Notes: generated from the letters alone by a model not told the origin. Positions 43,288-52,372 are shown, counted from the first letter of the stretch. The stretch: 53,544 nucleotides of DNA from Mycobacteriaceae bacterium (GCA_019749805.1 JAIEPH010000047.1:1-53544); one strand, 5' to 3'. Translations and numbers: made by a program.

Positions 43288-43339
43288 CGATTTCGGTGCC
43301 CAAACAGTCGCAGAGCGATCGTTTGCGCACCCAAATCGC
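43287..43339. repeat. Palindrome in the convergent gap after parA
   Basis: Arms at 43287-43305 and 43321-43339 pair at 17 of 19 positions: GCGATTT with AAATCGC, GGTGC with GCACC, and CAAAC with GTTTG, with two C-C mismatches. The stem fills the space between two convergent stops, so it probably terminates both transcripts despite having no T run. Confidence 0.65.
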
Positions 43340-43341
43340 GA

Positions 43342-44556
43342 TCAGCCCAGCGCCACCAGTTCGCTGCCCCGCTGCTCCACCACCGTCGACCCCGCCACCG
43401 CGGGAACAACGGGATCTGAACTCGGCGGGCGGGGCACCGGGATATGCCGGTCGCCTTTTCCGCTATCGGCGTCGAACACGTCGTAACCGCCGGTGACCGG
43501 AACGAGGAGCTTTCCTGCCATCACCGTCGCGGGTCCAAGCGGAACGTTGGCGCCCGCGGGCGAGACGGTGTACTTGTACTGAAGTCCCTTGGCCGAGAAC
43601 ACCATTACGCTGTCGCCGGTCCACCAGGTGAACAAGTCGCCCGCGCGGTTCATCGTCGCCTTCGGCGTCGCAGGCTTGGGCAGCGGCGTGCTCGCGATCG
43701 TGGCGCCGGTTTCGTCGACGATGTTCACGACCGGCTTCGGCGTGGGCAGGTACACCGCCGTTGTCGTGTCGGAGACGGCGACCACTTGTGCATCGGAATC
43801 CACGCTCACCCCGGACTGAGTCACGTACTTCAGTTCGGGGGTGTCCTCGTCGTCGGCAGGCCGCAACAGGGTCAGGCGCAGATCCTCCTGCTTGGGGCAG
43901 GACTCGAGCACCGAGACTGCCGTCGAACTGGCGGCCGCCGACACCAGCCTGCACAGCGGCGACGCCGGGGTGCCGGGTTTGATCTTCGCGTCCAGAGAGC
44001 CGTAGCTCAGCATCCTGACCATGTCCGAGCGCCACAGCTCCAGTCGGCTGTCCCCGGCCGACAGCACGGCGGTGCCATCCGAGGACAGGCTCACCTCAGG
44101 ATCCGCGTAGGCGGTGCGGGCGGGACCGCGTCGGCCCGTCTTCGCGTCGATGGTGCTGACCTGGCCGCAGCCCCGGCTGTCCGGGTAGACCGCGACGGCG
44201 TACTGGTATACCCAGCTGACTCCGCACAGCTCGAGGTTGGTTCGCGCATAGCTCCACACCGGGCTGCCGGACGCCGGGTCGCGGCCCTGCACGGTGTGGC
44301 CGTCCCCGGTGACGACGCTGCCTGCGACCACCAGGGGTGCCGTGGTCTTGGGGCTGGGGGCGGTCCACAGCTGGCGCAGGGCCGACGGCACCACCTTGGC
44401 GGTGCCCAGGGTAGGAACCGGATTGGCCGCGGGGCGGCTGATCGTCGCCCTGGCATCGCTGACCCACCACACCACGCCGGCCGTGACGGCGACGGCCACC
44501 GCGATCGCGACGGCCGCCACCACGTCGGCGCGCGTGCGGCGTTCAGGTTTGACCAT
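43342..44556 (-). CDS. Membrane-anchored PQQ-like beta-propeller protein (Rv3212-like)
   Basis: A 404-residue protein with a single N-terminal membrane helix (VVAAVAIAVAVAVTAGVVWWV, about residues 12-32), and an extracytoplasmic part with repeating beta strands reminiscent of PQQ-type propellers (for example APLVVAGSVVTGDGHTVQGRDPASGSPVWSYAR and AGDLFTWWTGDSVMVFSAKGL). No catalytic motif is seen; function is unknown. It lies 41 bases downstream of rhlE on the same strand, matching the order in M. tuberculosis, so the two may be co-transcribed. Confidence 0.82.
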   Translation of the reverse strand: MVKPERRTRADVVAAVAIAVAVAVTAGVVWWVSDARATISRPAANPVPTLGTAKVVPSALRQLWTAPSPKTTAPLVVAGSVVTGDGHTVQGRDPASGSPVWSYARTNLELCGVSWVYQYAVAVYPDSRGCGQVSTIDAKTGRRGPARTAYADPEVSLSSDGTAVLSAGDSRLELWRSDMVRMLSYGSLDAKIKPGTPASPLCRLVSAAASSTAVSVLESCPKQEDLRLTLLRPADDEDTPELKYVTQSGVSVDSDAQVVAVSDTTTAVYLPTPKPVVNIVDETGATIASTPLPKPATPKATMNRAGDLFTWWTGDSVMVFSAKGLQYKYTVSPAGANVPLGPATVMAGKLLVPVTGGYDVFDADSGKGDRHIPVPRPPSSDPVVPAVAGSTVVEQRGSELVALG

Positions 44557-44597
44557 CGGGCGGCGGTGGTGTCTTTTCGACGTCTTCTCGAGGGCTG

Positions 44598-46046
44598 CTA
44601 GCCCGTGCTGGCCGCAGCCTTGCTGGGACGCCGACGACGCCTGCGCCGTGGCGCACCATCGCTGCCCGCCTCGGCCTCGGGCGAGCCTGTGTCGGCAGGC
44701 GCCGCAGGGGAGTGTCCGGCGACCGGCTCCCCGCCGCGGGTGCGCCGACGGTTGCGGTTGCGGACCGGACGATCGGCCTTCTTCTCGGCGGGCGGGCGCT
44801 TGGCAGCACGATCCTTGCGCGGTCCGCCGATAGTGCCGGCGGCCTCGGCGGGGATGTTCAGCTCTTCGTACAGGTGCGGCGAGCTCGAGTAGGTCTCGGC
44901 CGGATCGGGGGTGTTCAGTCCGAGCGCCTTGTCGATCATCGTCCAGCGGGGCAACTCGTCCCAGTCGACCAGCGTGACCGCGATACCCGTCTTGCCCGCG
45001 CGGCCGGTACGGCCGATGCGGTGCACGTAGGCCTGCTCGTCCTCGGGGATCTGGTAGTTGATCACGTGGGTGATGTCGTCGATGTCGATACCGCGGGCGG
45101 CGACATCGGTGGCGACGAGAACGTCGACGTCACCGGTGCGGAACGCCTTGAGCGACTTTTCGCGGGCACCCTGGCCCAGATCGCCGTGCACTGCGCCGAC
45201 CTTGAAGCCGCGCTCGGCGAGTTCGTCGGACACCTTCTGGGCGGTGCGCTTGGTCCTGGTGAAGATCATTGTGGCGCCGCGGCCGTCGGCCTGCAGGATG
45301 CGGGCGACCATCTCTATCTTGTCCAGCGCGTGGGCGCGGTAGGCGAACTGCTCGGTGGTGTCGTGGGTGGCCGCCGAATGCGGGGCCTCGGCCCGGATGT
45401 GGGTCGGCTGGTTCATGAACGTGCGTGCCAGCGTGATGATCGGGTCCGGCATGGTCGCCGAGAACAGCATGGCTTGCCGTTCGCTCGGGATCTGACGCAG
45501 GATGCGCTCGATGTCGGGCAGGAAGCCCAGGTCCAGCATCTCGTCGGCCTCATCGAGCACCAGCATCGAAAGCCCGCCCAGCTGCAGGTGACCCTGCTGC
45601 GCGAGGTCGAGCAGACGGCCCGGCGTGCCCACCACCACGTCGACGCCCTTCTGCAGGGCCTCGATCTGGGGTTCGTAGGGCCTGCCGCCGTAGATGGAGG
45701 TGACGGTCAGCTTGCGGTCGCCGACGGTGAGGTATTTGGCCGCGGTTTCGAGGTCGCTGAACACCTGCAGGCAGAGCTCGCGGGTGGGGACAACGACCAG
45801 TGCGCGCGGAATGCCGGACAACTCGCGGTCGGGGTCGGTGGTGATCCGCTGCAGCAGCGGGACGCCGAACGCAAGCGTTTTGCCCATACCGGTGCGGGCT
45901 TGGCCGATGAGATCATCGCCTGCCAGCGCCATCGGCATGGTGAGTTCTTGGATAGCAAACGGGTGTTCCTTGCCGTCCTCGGAAAGCGCGCGCACGATTT
46001 CGTCGCGGACTCCGAGCTCAGCAAAGGTTGGATTGAGATGTGTCAT
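44598..46046 (-). CDS. rhlE: DEAD-box RNA helicase RhlE
   Basis: A 482-residue ATP-dependent RNA helicase. Motifs: the Q motif FAIQELTMP (about 28-36), GQARTGMGKT (about 46-55), PTRELCLQV, VLDEADEMLD, SATMP, and HRIGRTGRAGK with DVAARGIDIDD. The tail after about 395 is low complexity and basic (RNRNRRRTRGG, PRRRRRRRPSKAAASTG), as in other RhlE-type proteins that bind structured RNA. The ATG is at MTHLNPTF; an extension of 40 codons exists upstream without homology. It is divergent from the MiaE-like gene. Confidence 0.95.
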   Translation of the reverse strand: MTHLNPTFAELGVRDEIVRALSEDGKEHPFAIQELTMPMALAGDDLIGQARTGMGKTLAFGVPLLQRITTDPDRELSGIPRALVVVPTRELCLQVFSDLETAAKYLTVGDRKLTVTSIYGGRPYEPQIEALQKGVDVVVGTPGRLLDLAQQGHLQLGGLSMLVLDEADEMLDLGFLPDIERILRQIPSERQAMLFSATMPDPIITLARTFMNQPTHIRAEAPHSAATHDTTEQFAYRAHALDKIEMVARILQADGRGATMIFTRTKRTAQKVSDELAERGFKVGAVHGDLGQGAREKSLKAFRTGDVDVLVATDVAARGIDIDDITHVINYQIPEDEQAYVHRIGRTGRAGKTGIAVTLVDWDELPRWTMIDKALGLNTPDPAETYSSSPHLYEELNIPAEAAGTIGGPRKDRAAKRPPAEKKADRPVRNRNRRRTRGGEPVAGHSPAAPADTGSPEAEAGSDGAPRRRRRRRPSKAAASTG

Positions 46047-46267
46047 ACGCTGGGGGCTCAGCCTTTCGATTATCGATTCCTCATGGCGTCCACGCGCGCA
46101 CGAGTTCGACGAAGCTTTGCCGGGGCCCTGCGCTGAGGTAGGCGGGCCGACTGCGTGCACGCACATTTCTTAGGTAACGACGTGGTCTTTTCGACCCTGA
46201 CGATGCCGCTGCCTGCATCCATGATAGCTGGCCGGGTTCGCCGCGAGAGCGCCTGGCGGCCGGCGAT

Positions 46268-46273
46268 TAGAGT
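46268..46273 (+). promoter_or_regulatory. -10 box TAGAGT for leaderless transcript
   Basis: The hexamer ends six bases before ATG 46280; no ribosome site lies between. Confidence 0.5.
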
Positions 46274-46279
46274 TGGGCC

Positions 46280-46996
46280 ATGACTGCCCCCAAGTCTCCG
46301 GCACCACCTGCGGCCTCTTCCGAGCAGTTGACGGACTCAGTGAGCTCGGGTGTGTCGGCCGACCATCCTGGTGTCAACGAGCTGTTCGCGCTGCTGGCAT
46401 ATGGCGAGGTGGCGGCGTTCTACCGACTGACCGACGAAGCGAGGATGGCGCCCAACCTGCGGGGCCGCATCAACATGGCCAGCATGGCCGCCGCGGAGAT
46501 GAACCACTACGAGGTACTGCGCGACTCGCTGGAGCGCCGGGGAGTCGACGTCGTGCCCGCGATGACGAAATACGCATCGGCCCTTGAGAATTACCACCGG
46601 TTGACCACTCCCAGCACGTGGCTGGAAGCGCTCGTCAAGACATATGTCGCCGACGCGCTGGCCGCCGATTTCTATCTCGAGATCGCGACGTCGTTACCCA
46701 CCGAGGTCGCCGACGTGGTGCGCGCGGTGCTGTCGGAGACCGGCCATTCGCAGTTCGTCGTCGCCGAGGTGCAGGCCGCCGTGACGGCGAGCCAGAAGCA
46801 GCGCCACCGGCTGGCTTTGTGGTCGCGCCGGTTGCTCGGCGAGGCGATCACCCAGGCTCAGTATGTGCTGGCCGATCACGACGAACTCGTTGACCTCGTC
46901 ATGACGAGCGGCGAGGGTCTGACCCAGATGACCGAGTTCTTCGACCGCCTCCAGCGCACCCATATGTCCCGGATGCAGGAGTTGGGCCTGGCCTGA
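46280..46996 (+). CDS. Ferritin-like fold protein (MiaE_2 type)
   Basis: A 238-residue protein with a ferritin-like helical bundle, close to Rv3210c and to the MiaE_2 domain. Candidate metal-binding pairs are AAEMNHYE and, later, ADFYLEI and SETGHSQF, the spaced Glu/His pattern of di-iron bundles. Relatives of MiaE hydroxylate a tRNA base; whether this one does is unknown. The first 35 residues are Pro/Ala/Ser-rich. ATG with a leaderless -10 upstream. It is convergent with the MmpS-like gene, three bases between stops. Confidence 0.85.
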   Translation: MTAPKSPAPPAASSEQLTDSVSSGVSADHPGVNELFALLAYGEVAAFYRLTDEARMAPNLRGRINMASMAAAEMNHYEVLRDSLERRGVDVVPAMTKYASALENYHRLTTPSTWLEALVKTYVADALAADFYLEIATSLPTEVADVVRAVLSETGHSQFVVAEVQAAVTASQKQRHRLALWSRRLLGEAITQAQYVLADHDELVDLVMTSGEGLTQMTEFFDRLQRTHMSRMQELGLA

Positions 46997-46999
46997 CCG

Positions 47000-47731
47000 C
47001 TACTGGGTGCAGTTGGCGATCATCGTGTTGTTGCTCTGCACAGCGACCAGGGCGCCCGACGCGTCGTAGATGCCGCAGTTGAGCTGGCCGCCCACGCTGG
47101 TCGCGGTGACCGACTTCAGCTCGACACCCGGGTCCAACACGACGGTCTTCGCCCACGGCAGCGCAACGTTGACCTCGGTCTGCAGCGCGCCCTGCTGATC
47201 GGTGTAGATGACGGTGACGAGATCCAGTAGGGGGCGGTTGCCCGTCACGCGGTAGGTGATCGTGCGCGGCGAGACCGCCGGAGCGGCCGCCGGCGGCGGC
47301 GCGACGGGGGCGGCGATCTCGGGCTGTGGGGCCGCAACGGTGGCAGCCGCGGTCGGGCTCACCGTCGTGACCGTCTCGGCAGGCAGCGACGGTGCCGCGA
47401 CCGCGGGCGCTGACGTGGCCGCAGCCGAGGTGGCGGTCGGGGCCGATGACGTTCCGGTGGCCGATACCGGACCGCTGTCGCCGCCGCCGAGGATGATGCC
47501 CGTCGTGCCGATCGCGATGAACAGGATCAACCCGGCGATGCCGGCGACCCACATCCACTTCCGGTCGATGCTCTCCTCGTCGTACTCGACGACGTCGGTG
47601 TAGTCGTCATCGTCCGGGTACTCCAGCAGCCCGTTGTAATCGAAATCGCCGGCCTCGTCGCCGGCGTAGACGGGGATCTGCTCGGTGGGTGTCAGAGAAT
47701 ACGGAGAATGGGCGGTATAAGGCCTGTTCAT
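47000..47731 (-). CDS. Membrane protein with MmpS-like C-terminal domain
   Basis: A 243-residue protein similar to Rv3209. An acidic cytosolic N-terminus (YNGLLEYPDDDDYTDVVEYDEE) precedes one membrane helix (MWVAGIAGLILFIAIGTTGIIL, about 60-81), then a long Ala/Pro/Thr/Ser linker to about 155 and a C-terminal domain (RTITYRVTGN...) of the MmpS/transport-accessory type with two cysteines. MmpS proteins assist MmpL lipid exporters, but no MmpL is adjacent. The start MNRPYTAHS is chosen; ATG 47758 (nine codons earlier) is an alternative. It is divergent from the DUF3107 gene. Confidence 0.78.
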   Translation of the reverse strand: MNRPYTAHSPYSLTPTEQIPVYAGDEAGDFDYNGLLEYPDDDDYTDVVEYDEESIDRKWMWVAGIAGLILFIAIGTTGIILGGGDSGPVSATGTSSAPTATSAAATSAPAVAAPSLPAETVTTVSPTAAATVAAPQPEIAAPVAPPPAAAPAVSPRTITYRVTGNRPLLDLVTVIYTDQQGALQTEVNVALPWAKTVVLDPGVELKSVTATSVGGQLNCGIYDASGALVAVQSNNTMIANCTQ

Positions 47732-48005
47732 ATGGAGTTCCCAGGTTGTCTCGTTCATGTACCGGGCCGATGCTATCGAGGCACAAGTGGCAGATGAGGT
47801 TTCGCGCCGGTGTGTACGGTCACGGTCCGGACTCGGTTGGGTCGCCGTTCTGCATGCGGTCCGACTCCGGCGCGAAATGCGCTTCGCTGACCGCGAACTC
47901 ACCGGCGCGGCATCAGCGTGGACGCGTCCACTAGCCTTACGTCAAGGTTCTTCGAGGGTTTCTCGAGCAACACGGAAGTTATGAAAGACGGAAAGGGTTC
48001 ACAGC

Positions 48006-48257
48006 GTGGAGGTCAAGATCGGTGTCACGGACAGCGCGCGCGAACTCGTGTTCAACAGTGCGCAAACGCCCACCGAGGTGGAGAAGCTGATCACCGATGC
48101 GCTCGGCGAGAGCTCAGGCGTGTTGGCCCTGACCGACGAGAAGGGCCGGCGATTCCTGGTCCAGACGTCGAAGATCGCCTATGTCGAGATCGGTGCCGCC
48201 GACGTTCGGCGTGTCGGCTTTGGCGTGGTCGGCTCAGAGGCCGTCAAGAACGCGTAA
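48006..48257 (+). CDS. DUF3107 protein (TB9.4)
   Basis: An 83-residue cytosolic protein of the DUF3107 family, equivalent to Rv3208A. It reads MEVKIGVTDSARELVFNSAQ with EVEKLITDALGESSGVLALTDEKGRRFLVQTSKIAYVEIG, a pattern of strand-helix-strand suited to a small dimer. No active-site residues are apparent. GTG start with AAAGGG seven bases before it. Its 3' end overlaps the TetR gene on the opposite strand by 14 bases. Confidence 0.92.
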   Translation: MEVKIGVTDSARELVFNSAQTPTEVEKLITDALGESSGVLALTDEKGRRFLVQTSKIAYVEIGAADVRRVGFGVVGSEAVKNA

Positions 48258-48909
48258 GCGGCACGTGCGACAGACCGCCCCAGGCGAATAACACCGTGCT
48301 GTCCACCGCATCGTCCTTAGTGATCGGCCGATCGTTGTTCAGCCAATAACGCGCCGAGTCGACGCTGATCGCCACCAGGCCGACGGCGATCATCCTCGCC
48401 CGGTGCGCCTCCAGTCCAGAATCGCGGCTGATCAGGTCGAACACCGCGTCAGTGCATGCCTCGGTCGCCACTTTGACCTGCGCTGCGACCTGCGGTTCCG
48501 TCACGTAGTCGTTCTCGAATATCAGCCGGTAGCCCTGGCTGTCGTGCTCGATGAAATCGAAAAACGCGTGGACCGCGGCGCGCAACCGCTGCCGGTTGTC
48601 CGTGGTGGTGCGCAAGGCTTGACGCACACCGGAAACCAGGTTCTCGACGTGGCGTTGCAGCACCGCGAGGTACAACTCCAACTTCGATGAGAAGTGTTGA
48701 TAGAGAACAGGTTTGCTTACTCCGGCCCGGTCGGCGATCTCGTCCATACCGGCGGCGTGATACCCGCGGTCGACGAAAACCTCACTAGCAGCGACGAGTA
48801 ACTGCCCGCGCCGCTCGTCACGGGGCAGCCGGTTACCGCGTCGGGTCATTCCCTCACCGGAGCCTGACTGCGCGACCCGCCTAGCGGCGGGGTTGGCGAG
48901 ATCGCTCAT
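48244..48909 (-). CDS. TetR-family regulator (Rv3208-like)
   Basis: A 221-residue TetR-type regulator. The helix-turn-helix lies at about 42-75 (MDEIADRAGVSKPVLYQHFSSKLELYLAVL), after RGNRLPRDERRGQLLVAASEVFVDRGYHAAG. The ligand domain contains ENDYVTEPQVAAQVKVATEACTDAVFDLI. Its effector is unknown. I take ATG 48909 (MSDLANP), matching the tuberculosis start, with ATG 48849 (MTRRGNRLP) as alternative. It is divergent from the DUF3152 gene across 173 bases that likely contain its operator, though I see no strong palindrome there. Confidence 0.9.
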   Translation of the reverse strand: MSDLANPAARRVAQSGSGEGMTRRGNRLPRDERRGQLLVAASEVFVDRGYHAAGMDEIADRAGVSKPVLYQHFSSKLELYLAVLQRHVENLVSGVRQALRTTTDNRQRLRAAVHAFFDFIEHDSQGYRLIFENDYVTEPQVAAQVKVATEACTDAVFDLISRDSGLEAHRARMIAVGLVAISVDSARYWLNNDRPITKDDAVDSTVLFAWGGLSHVPLTRS

Positions 48910-49082
48910 TACATCCTTTATGTGGCTTCTTCTGCGTGGTTTCGCAACGAGGTTACTACCGTTGGCAAAGCCACCGCGCAAAGTCGAGGTCGCGACGCGG
49001 TCGGCGCGGCGCGGCGCGACCCCACCACTGCCGGGTGGCGCGCCGGAGGTATCAGCACTCTGGCCTGTGTCATCCTGTTTCC

Positions 49083-50114
49083 GTGACCTACGACTCGGAG
49101 CGTCGCGGGGGAGGTGTACCTGCGTTGCGCAACGAGTGGCGCGAGCCACTGCGCGCGCAGCGCGACCCGTTGTCGAATGACTCCGGGCGACCCAGGTCCA
49201 ATCGCGAAGAGCACCGCAACGCCCGTAAGCAGAGCAAGCTGGGCCGTTTCGTGCACACCTACGGCTGGCGGGCCTACGCGCTACCCCTGCTCGTCGTCTG
49301 GACCGCCGTTGCCCTCTACGTGACCTTCGCCGGTGCCACCGAGCCCGCGATCGACGAATCCCAGGGGCCGGTGCAAGGCCCGCCGACCATCGGTGTCGCG
49401 AGTACGGCGATCATCGGCGCCCCGCCGAGGGGTTTGACGCAGTTCGACGCCAATCTGCCGACGGGCATACTGCCCGAAGGCGGTCCGTTCACCGAGGCGG
49501 CGGCCAAAACGTGGCACCTCGTTCCCGGCGCGTCGTCGCAGGTCGGCGAGGGGACGGCCAAAGTCTTCACCTACACCGTCGAGGTCGAAGACGGCATCGA
49601 CACCACGACGTTCGGCGGTGACGAGGGCTTCGCTCGGATGGTGAGCGAAACGCTGGCGAATCCGAAGAGTTGGACCCACAATCCGCAGTTCGCCTTCCAA
49701 CGCATCGACGGGACCGCTCAAGTCGAACCCGATTTCCGGATATCGCTCAGCTCGCCGATGACCGTCCGCGAGGGATGCGGTTACGACATCCAGCTGGAGG
49801 CGTCCTGCTATAACCCGTCCTACCTCGACGGGCAGCCGCGTGTGTTCATCAACGAGGCGCGCTGGGTACGCGGCGCGGTGCCGTTCCAGGGCGACGTCGG
49901 CTCGTATCGGCAGTATCTGATAAACCACGAGGTGGGCCACGCGATCGGCTATCAGCGACACGAGGCGTGTGGAGCCAACGGCGAACTGGCGCCGATCATG
50001 ATGCAGCAGACGTTCTCTACCAACAACAACGATGCCGCCCGTTTCGACCCGGGCACCATCAACCCGGACGGCAAGACCTGCCGGTTCAACCCCTGGCCCT
50101 ATCCGATCGCCTGA
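49083..50114 (+). CDS. DUF3152 membrane-anchored metalloprotease-like protein
   Basis: A 343-residue protein with a hydrophobic helix (YALPLLVVWTAVALYVTFAG, about 62-81) and an extracytoplasmic DUF3152 domain (about 140-343). The domain has a metzincin-like HEVGHAIGYQRHE sequence (His282, Glu283, His286, with later His292), which would bind zinc. Four further cysteines may form disulfides (GCGYDIQLEASC, EACG, TCRF). The start GTG has CATCCT six bases upstream as a weak -10. The equivalent is Rv3207c. Protease activity is inferred from the motif only. Confidence 0.87.
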   Translation: MTYDSERRGGGVPALRNEWREPLRAQRDPLSNDSGRPRSNREEHRNARKQSKLGRFVHTYGWRAYALPLLVVWTAVALYVTFAGATEPAIDESQGPVQGPPTIGVASTAIIGAPPRGLTQFDANLPTGILPEGGPFTEAAAKTWHLVPGASSQVGEGTAKVFTYTVEVEDGIDTTTFGGDEGFARMVSETLANPKSWTHNPQFAFQRIDGTAQVEPDFRISLSSPMTVREGCGYDIQLEASCYNPSYLDGQPRVFINEARWVRGAVPFQGDVGSYRQYLINHEVGHAIGYQRHEACGANGELAPIMMQQTFSTNNNDAARFDPGTINPDGKTCRFNPWPYPIA

Positions 50115-50213
50115 GTATCGATCGTCTGGCGCTTCCCGGGAAGCCTCACGGTGCATTCGCTGTTGTGGAATGTGCCTATTGTTGGGGCAGCACAGCCAAT
50201 CAAGGAGCATTCG

Positions 50214-51407
50214 GTGACGACAGCGTTGCCGCCGCTGGTAGAACCGGCGGCCGAACTCACGCGCGAAGAGGTGCAGCGCTACAGCCGCCACCTCATCATT
50301 CCGGACCTCGGTCTGGACGGGCAGAAACGGCTCAAGAACGCCAGGGTGCTTGTCATCGGCGCGGGCGGGCTGGGTTCGCCGACCCTGCTGTACCTGGCCG
50401 CCGCCGGGGTGGGAAAGATCGGGATCGTCGAGTTCGACGTGGTGGACGAATCGAACCTGCAACGTCAGATCATCCACGGCCAGTCCGATATCGGCCGGTC
50501 GAAGGCCGAGAGTGCGCGCGATTCCATCCTCGAGGTCAACCCGCTGGTCGGGGTGCAACTGCACGAGTTTCGGCTCGAGCCGGACAACGCCGTTGAACTC
50601 TTCGAGCAGTACGACCTGATCCTCGACGGCACCGACAACTTCGCCACCCGCTACCTGGTCAACGATGCCGCGGTACTGGCGGGCAAGCCGTACGTGTGGG
50701 GCTCGATCTACCGTTTCGAGGGTCAGGTGTCGGTCTTCTGGGAGGCGGCACCAGACGGCGCAGCCGGCGAAAAACGGGGCCTGAATTACCGCGACCTGTA
50801 CCCCGAGCCGCCGCCGCCGGGGATGGTGCCGTCCTGCGCGGAGGGCGGCGTGCTGGGCATTCTGTGCGCGTCCATCGCATCGGTGATGGGCACCGAGGCC
50901 ATCAAGCTGATCACGGGCATCGGTGAGCCGTTGCTTGGCCGGCTGATGGTTTACGACGCACTGGACATGACGTATCGCACGATCAAGATCCGCAAGGATC
51001 CGGCCATCCCGAAGATCACGGAGCTCATCGACTACGAGGAATTCTGCGGTGTCCTATCGGACGAGGCTTCCCAGGCAGCTCTCGACTCCGCGATCACCCC
51101 GCGTGAACTGCGTGAGCTGTTGGACACGGGCAAACCGCTGGCGCTGATCGACGTGCGGGAACCCGTTGAGTGGGACATCAACCACATCGAGGGCGCCGAG
51201 CTGATCCCCAAGGGCGCGTTCGAAACGGGTGAAGCGCTTTCCAAACTGCAGGTGGACCGTACCCCGGTGTTCTACTGCAAGACCGGCGTGCGCTCGGCCG
51301 AGGTGCTCGCCATCGTCAAGAAAGCCGGCTTCTCCGATGCGAAGCACGTGCAGGGCGGCATCGTCGCCTGGGGAAAGCAACTCGAACCCGACATGGTGAT
51401 GTACTAA
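50214..51407 (+). CDS. moeZ: MoeZ/MoeB-type adenylyltransferase-sulfurtransferase
   Basis: A 397-residue ThiF-type E1 enzyme fused to rhodanese, which activates and thiolates small sulfur carrier proteins for molybdopterin and other sulfur pathways. The ATP-binding region is VLVIGAGGLGSPTLLYLAAAGVGKIGIVEFDVVDESNLQRQ (about 48-90), with DGTDNFATRYLVND and the CAEGGVLG element. The C-terminal rhodanese domain (about 300-397) has the active Cys355 in FYCKTGVRS. AAGGAG precedes the GTG by six bases. As I recall, the tuberculosis counterpart is Rv3206c, which is 392 residues. Confidence 0.95.
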   Translation: MTTALPPLVEPAAELTREEVQRYSRHLIIPDLGLDGQKRLKNARVLVIGAGGLGSPTLLYLAAAGVGKIGIVEFDVVDESNLQRQIIHGQSDIGRSKAESARDSILEVNPLVGVQLHEFRLEPDNAVELFEQYDLILDGTDNFATRYLVNDAAVLAGKPYVWGSIYRFEGQVSVFWEAAPDGAAGEKRGLNYRDLYPEPPPPGMVPSCAEGGVLGILCASIASVMGTEAIKLITGIGEPLLGRLMVYDALDMTYRTIKIRKDPAIPKITELIDYEEFCGVLSDEASQAALDSAITPRELRELLDTGKPLALIDVREPVEWDINHIEGAELIPKGAFETGEALSKLQVDRTPVFYCKTGVRSAEVLAIVKKAGFSDAKHVQGGIVAWGKQLEPDMVMY

Positions 51408-51431
51408 CGACCCGTTTGCCCGACCTGCGCT

Positions 51432-51437
51432 TACGCT
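51432..51437 (+). promoter_or_regulatory. -10 box TACGCT for leaderless transcript
   Basis: The hexamer ends six bases before GTG 51444, in the same layout as before tmk. Confidence 0.5.
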
Positions 51438-51443
51438 GATGCG

Positions 51444-52298
51444 GTGAGTGTCGAGCAACCGCCTGATCATGTGCTGGCGGGGTTCGGGTTGAGCGGAGTT
51501 CAACCTGTGCCGCTCGGGTCGAGCTGGGAGGGCGGCTGGCGCTGCGGCGAGGTCGTGCTGTCGATGGTCGCCGACCACGCGCGTGCAGCATGGTCGGCGA
51601 AGGTGCGCGAGACCCTGTTCGTCGACGGTGTGCGCCTGGCCAGGCCCGTGCGCTCGACCGACGGCCGGTACGTGGTGGCGGGCTGGCGCGCCGACACCTT
51701 CGTCGCGGGAACCCCGGAACCGCGTCATGACGAAGTGGTGTCTGCGGCCGTGCGGTTGCACGAGGCGACGGCCAAGCTCGAGCGTCCGCGCTTCCTGACT
51801 CAGCCGCCGGTGGCACCGTGGGCCGACGTCGACGTGTTCATCGCCGCTGACCGGGCCGCATGGGAAGAGCGTCCCCTGCACTCGCTGCCGCCGGGCGCGC
51901 GGGTGTCGCCCGGGTCTGCGGACGGTCAGAAGTCCGTCGAGCTGATCGGTCAGTTGGCCGCGCTGCGCAGGCCGACCAAGAGTCCCAGCCAGCTGGTCCA
52001 CGGAGACCTCTACGGCACAGTGCTTTTCGCCGGCACGGCGGCCCCGGGAATCACCGACATCACGCCGTATTGGCGGCCGGCATCGTGGGCTGCCGGAGTG
52101 GTGGTCGTCGACGCGTTGTCATGGGGCGAGGCCGACGACGGGCTCATCGAACGGTGGAGTCCCCTGCCGGAATGGCCGCAGATGTTGTTGCGCGCGTTGA
52201 TGTTCCGTCTCGCGGTCCACGCGCTGCATCCGCGGTCGACGGCCGCGGCGTTTCCAGGCCTGGCACGCACAGCCGCGTTGGTGCGCCTGGTCCTCTAG
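51444..52298 (+). CDS. TIGR02569-type conserved actinobacterial protein
   Basis: A 284-residue protein resembling Rv3205c (TIGR02569), with an aminoglycoside-phosphotransferase-like architecture. A candidate catalytic loop is VHGDLYGTVLF (about 184-194), where the usual Asn after HGDxxxx is missing, and ITDITPYWRPASWAAGVVVVDAL follows as in related folds. The N-terminus reads SVEQPPDHVLAGFGLSGVQPVPLGSSWEGGWRCGEVVLS. No substrate is known and activity is doubtful. GTG start with a leaderless -10; convergent with the alkyltransferase-like gene. Confidence 0.82.
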   Translation: MSVEQPPDHVLAGFGLSGVQPVPLGSSWEGGWRCGEVVLSMVADHARAAWSAKVRETLFVDGVRLARPVRSTDGRYVVAGWRADTFVAGTPEPRHDEVVSAAVRLHEATAKLERPRFLTQPPVAPWADVDVFIAADRAAWEERPLHSLPPGARVSPGSADGQKSVELIGQLAALRRPTKSPSQLVHGDLYGTVLFAGTAAPGITDITPYWRPASWAAGVVVVDALSWGEADDGLIERWSPLPEWPQMLLRALMFRLAVHALHPRSTAAAFPGLARTAALVRLVL

Positions 52299-52313
52299 TC
52301 TTCCATTGGTGCC

Positions 52314-52368
52314 GAGTGTGCGGTTTTATCCGCGACACGCGGATGCGGGCGTATGAAATCGCACGTTC
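52314..52368. repeat. Palindrome in the convergent gap before the alkyltransferase-like gene
   Basis: Sixteen-base arms at 52314-52329 and 52353-52368 pair fully when four G-T pairs are allowed; left arm GAGTGTGCGGTTTTAT. The loop has a CCGCG/CGCGG hairpin. It lies between convergent stops and resembles the palindrome after parA in location. Confidence 0.55.
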
Positions 52369-52372
52369 GCGC

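Noticed and set aside
44712..46136. Plus-strand open frame of 474 codons opposite rhlE
   Set aside because: No domain pattern and no ribosome site; rhlE carries the full set of helicase motifs on the minus strand.
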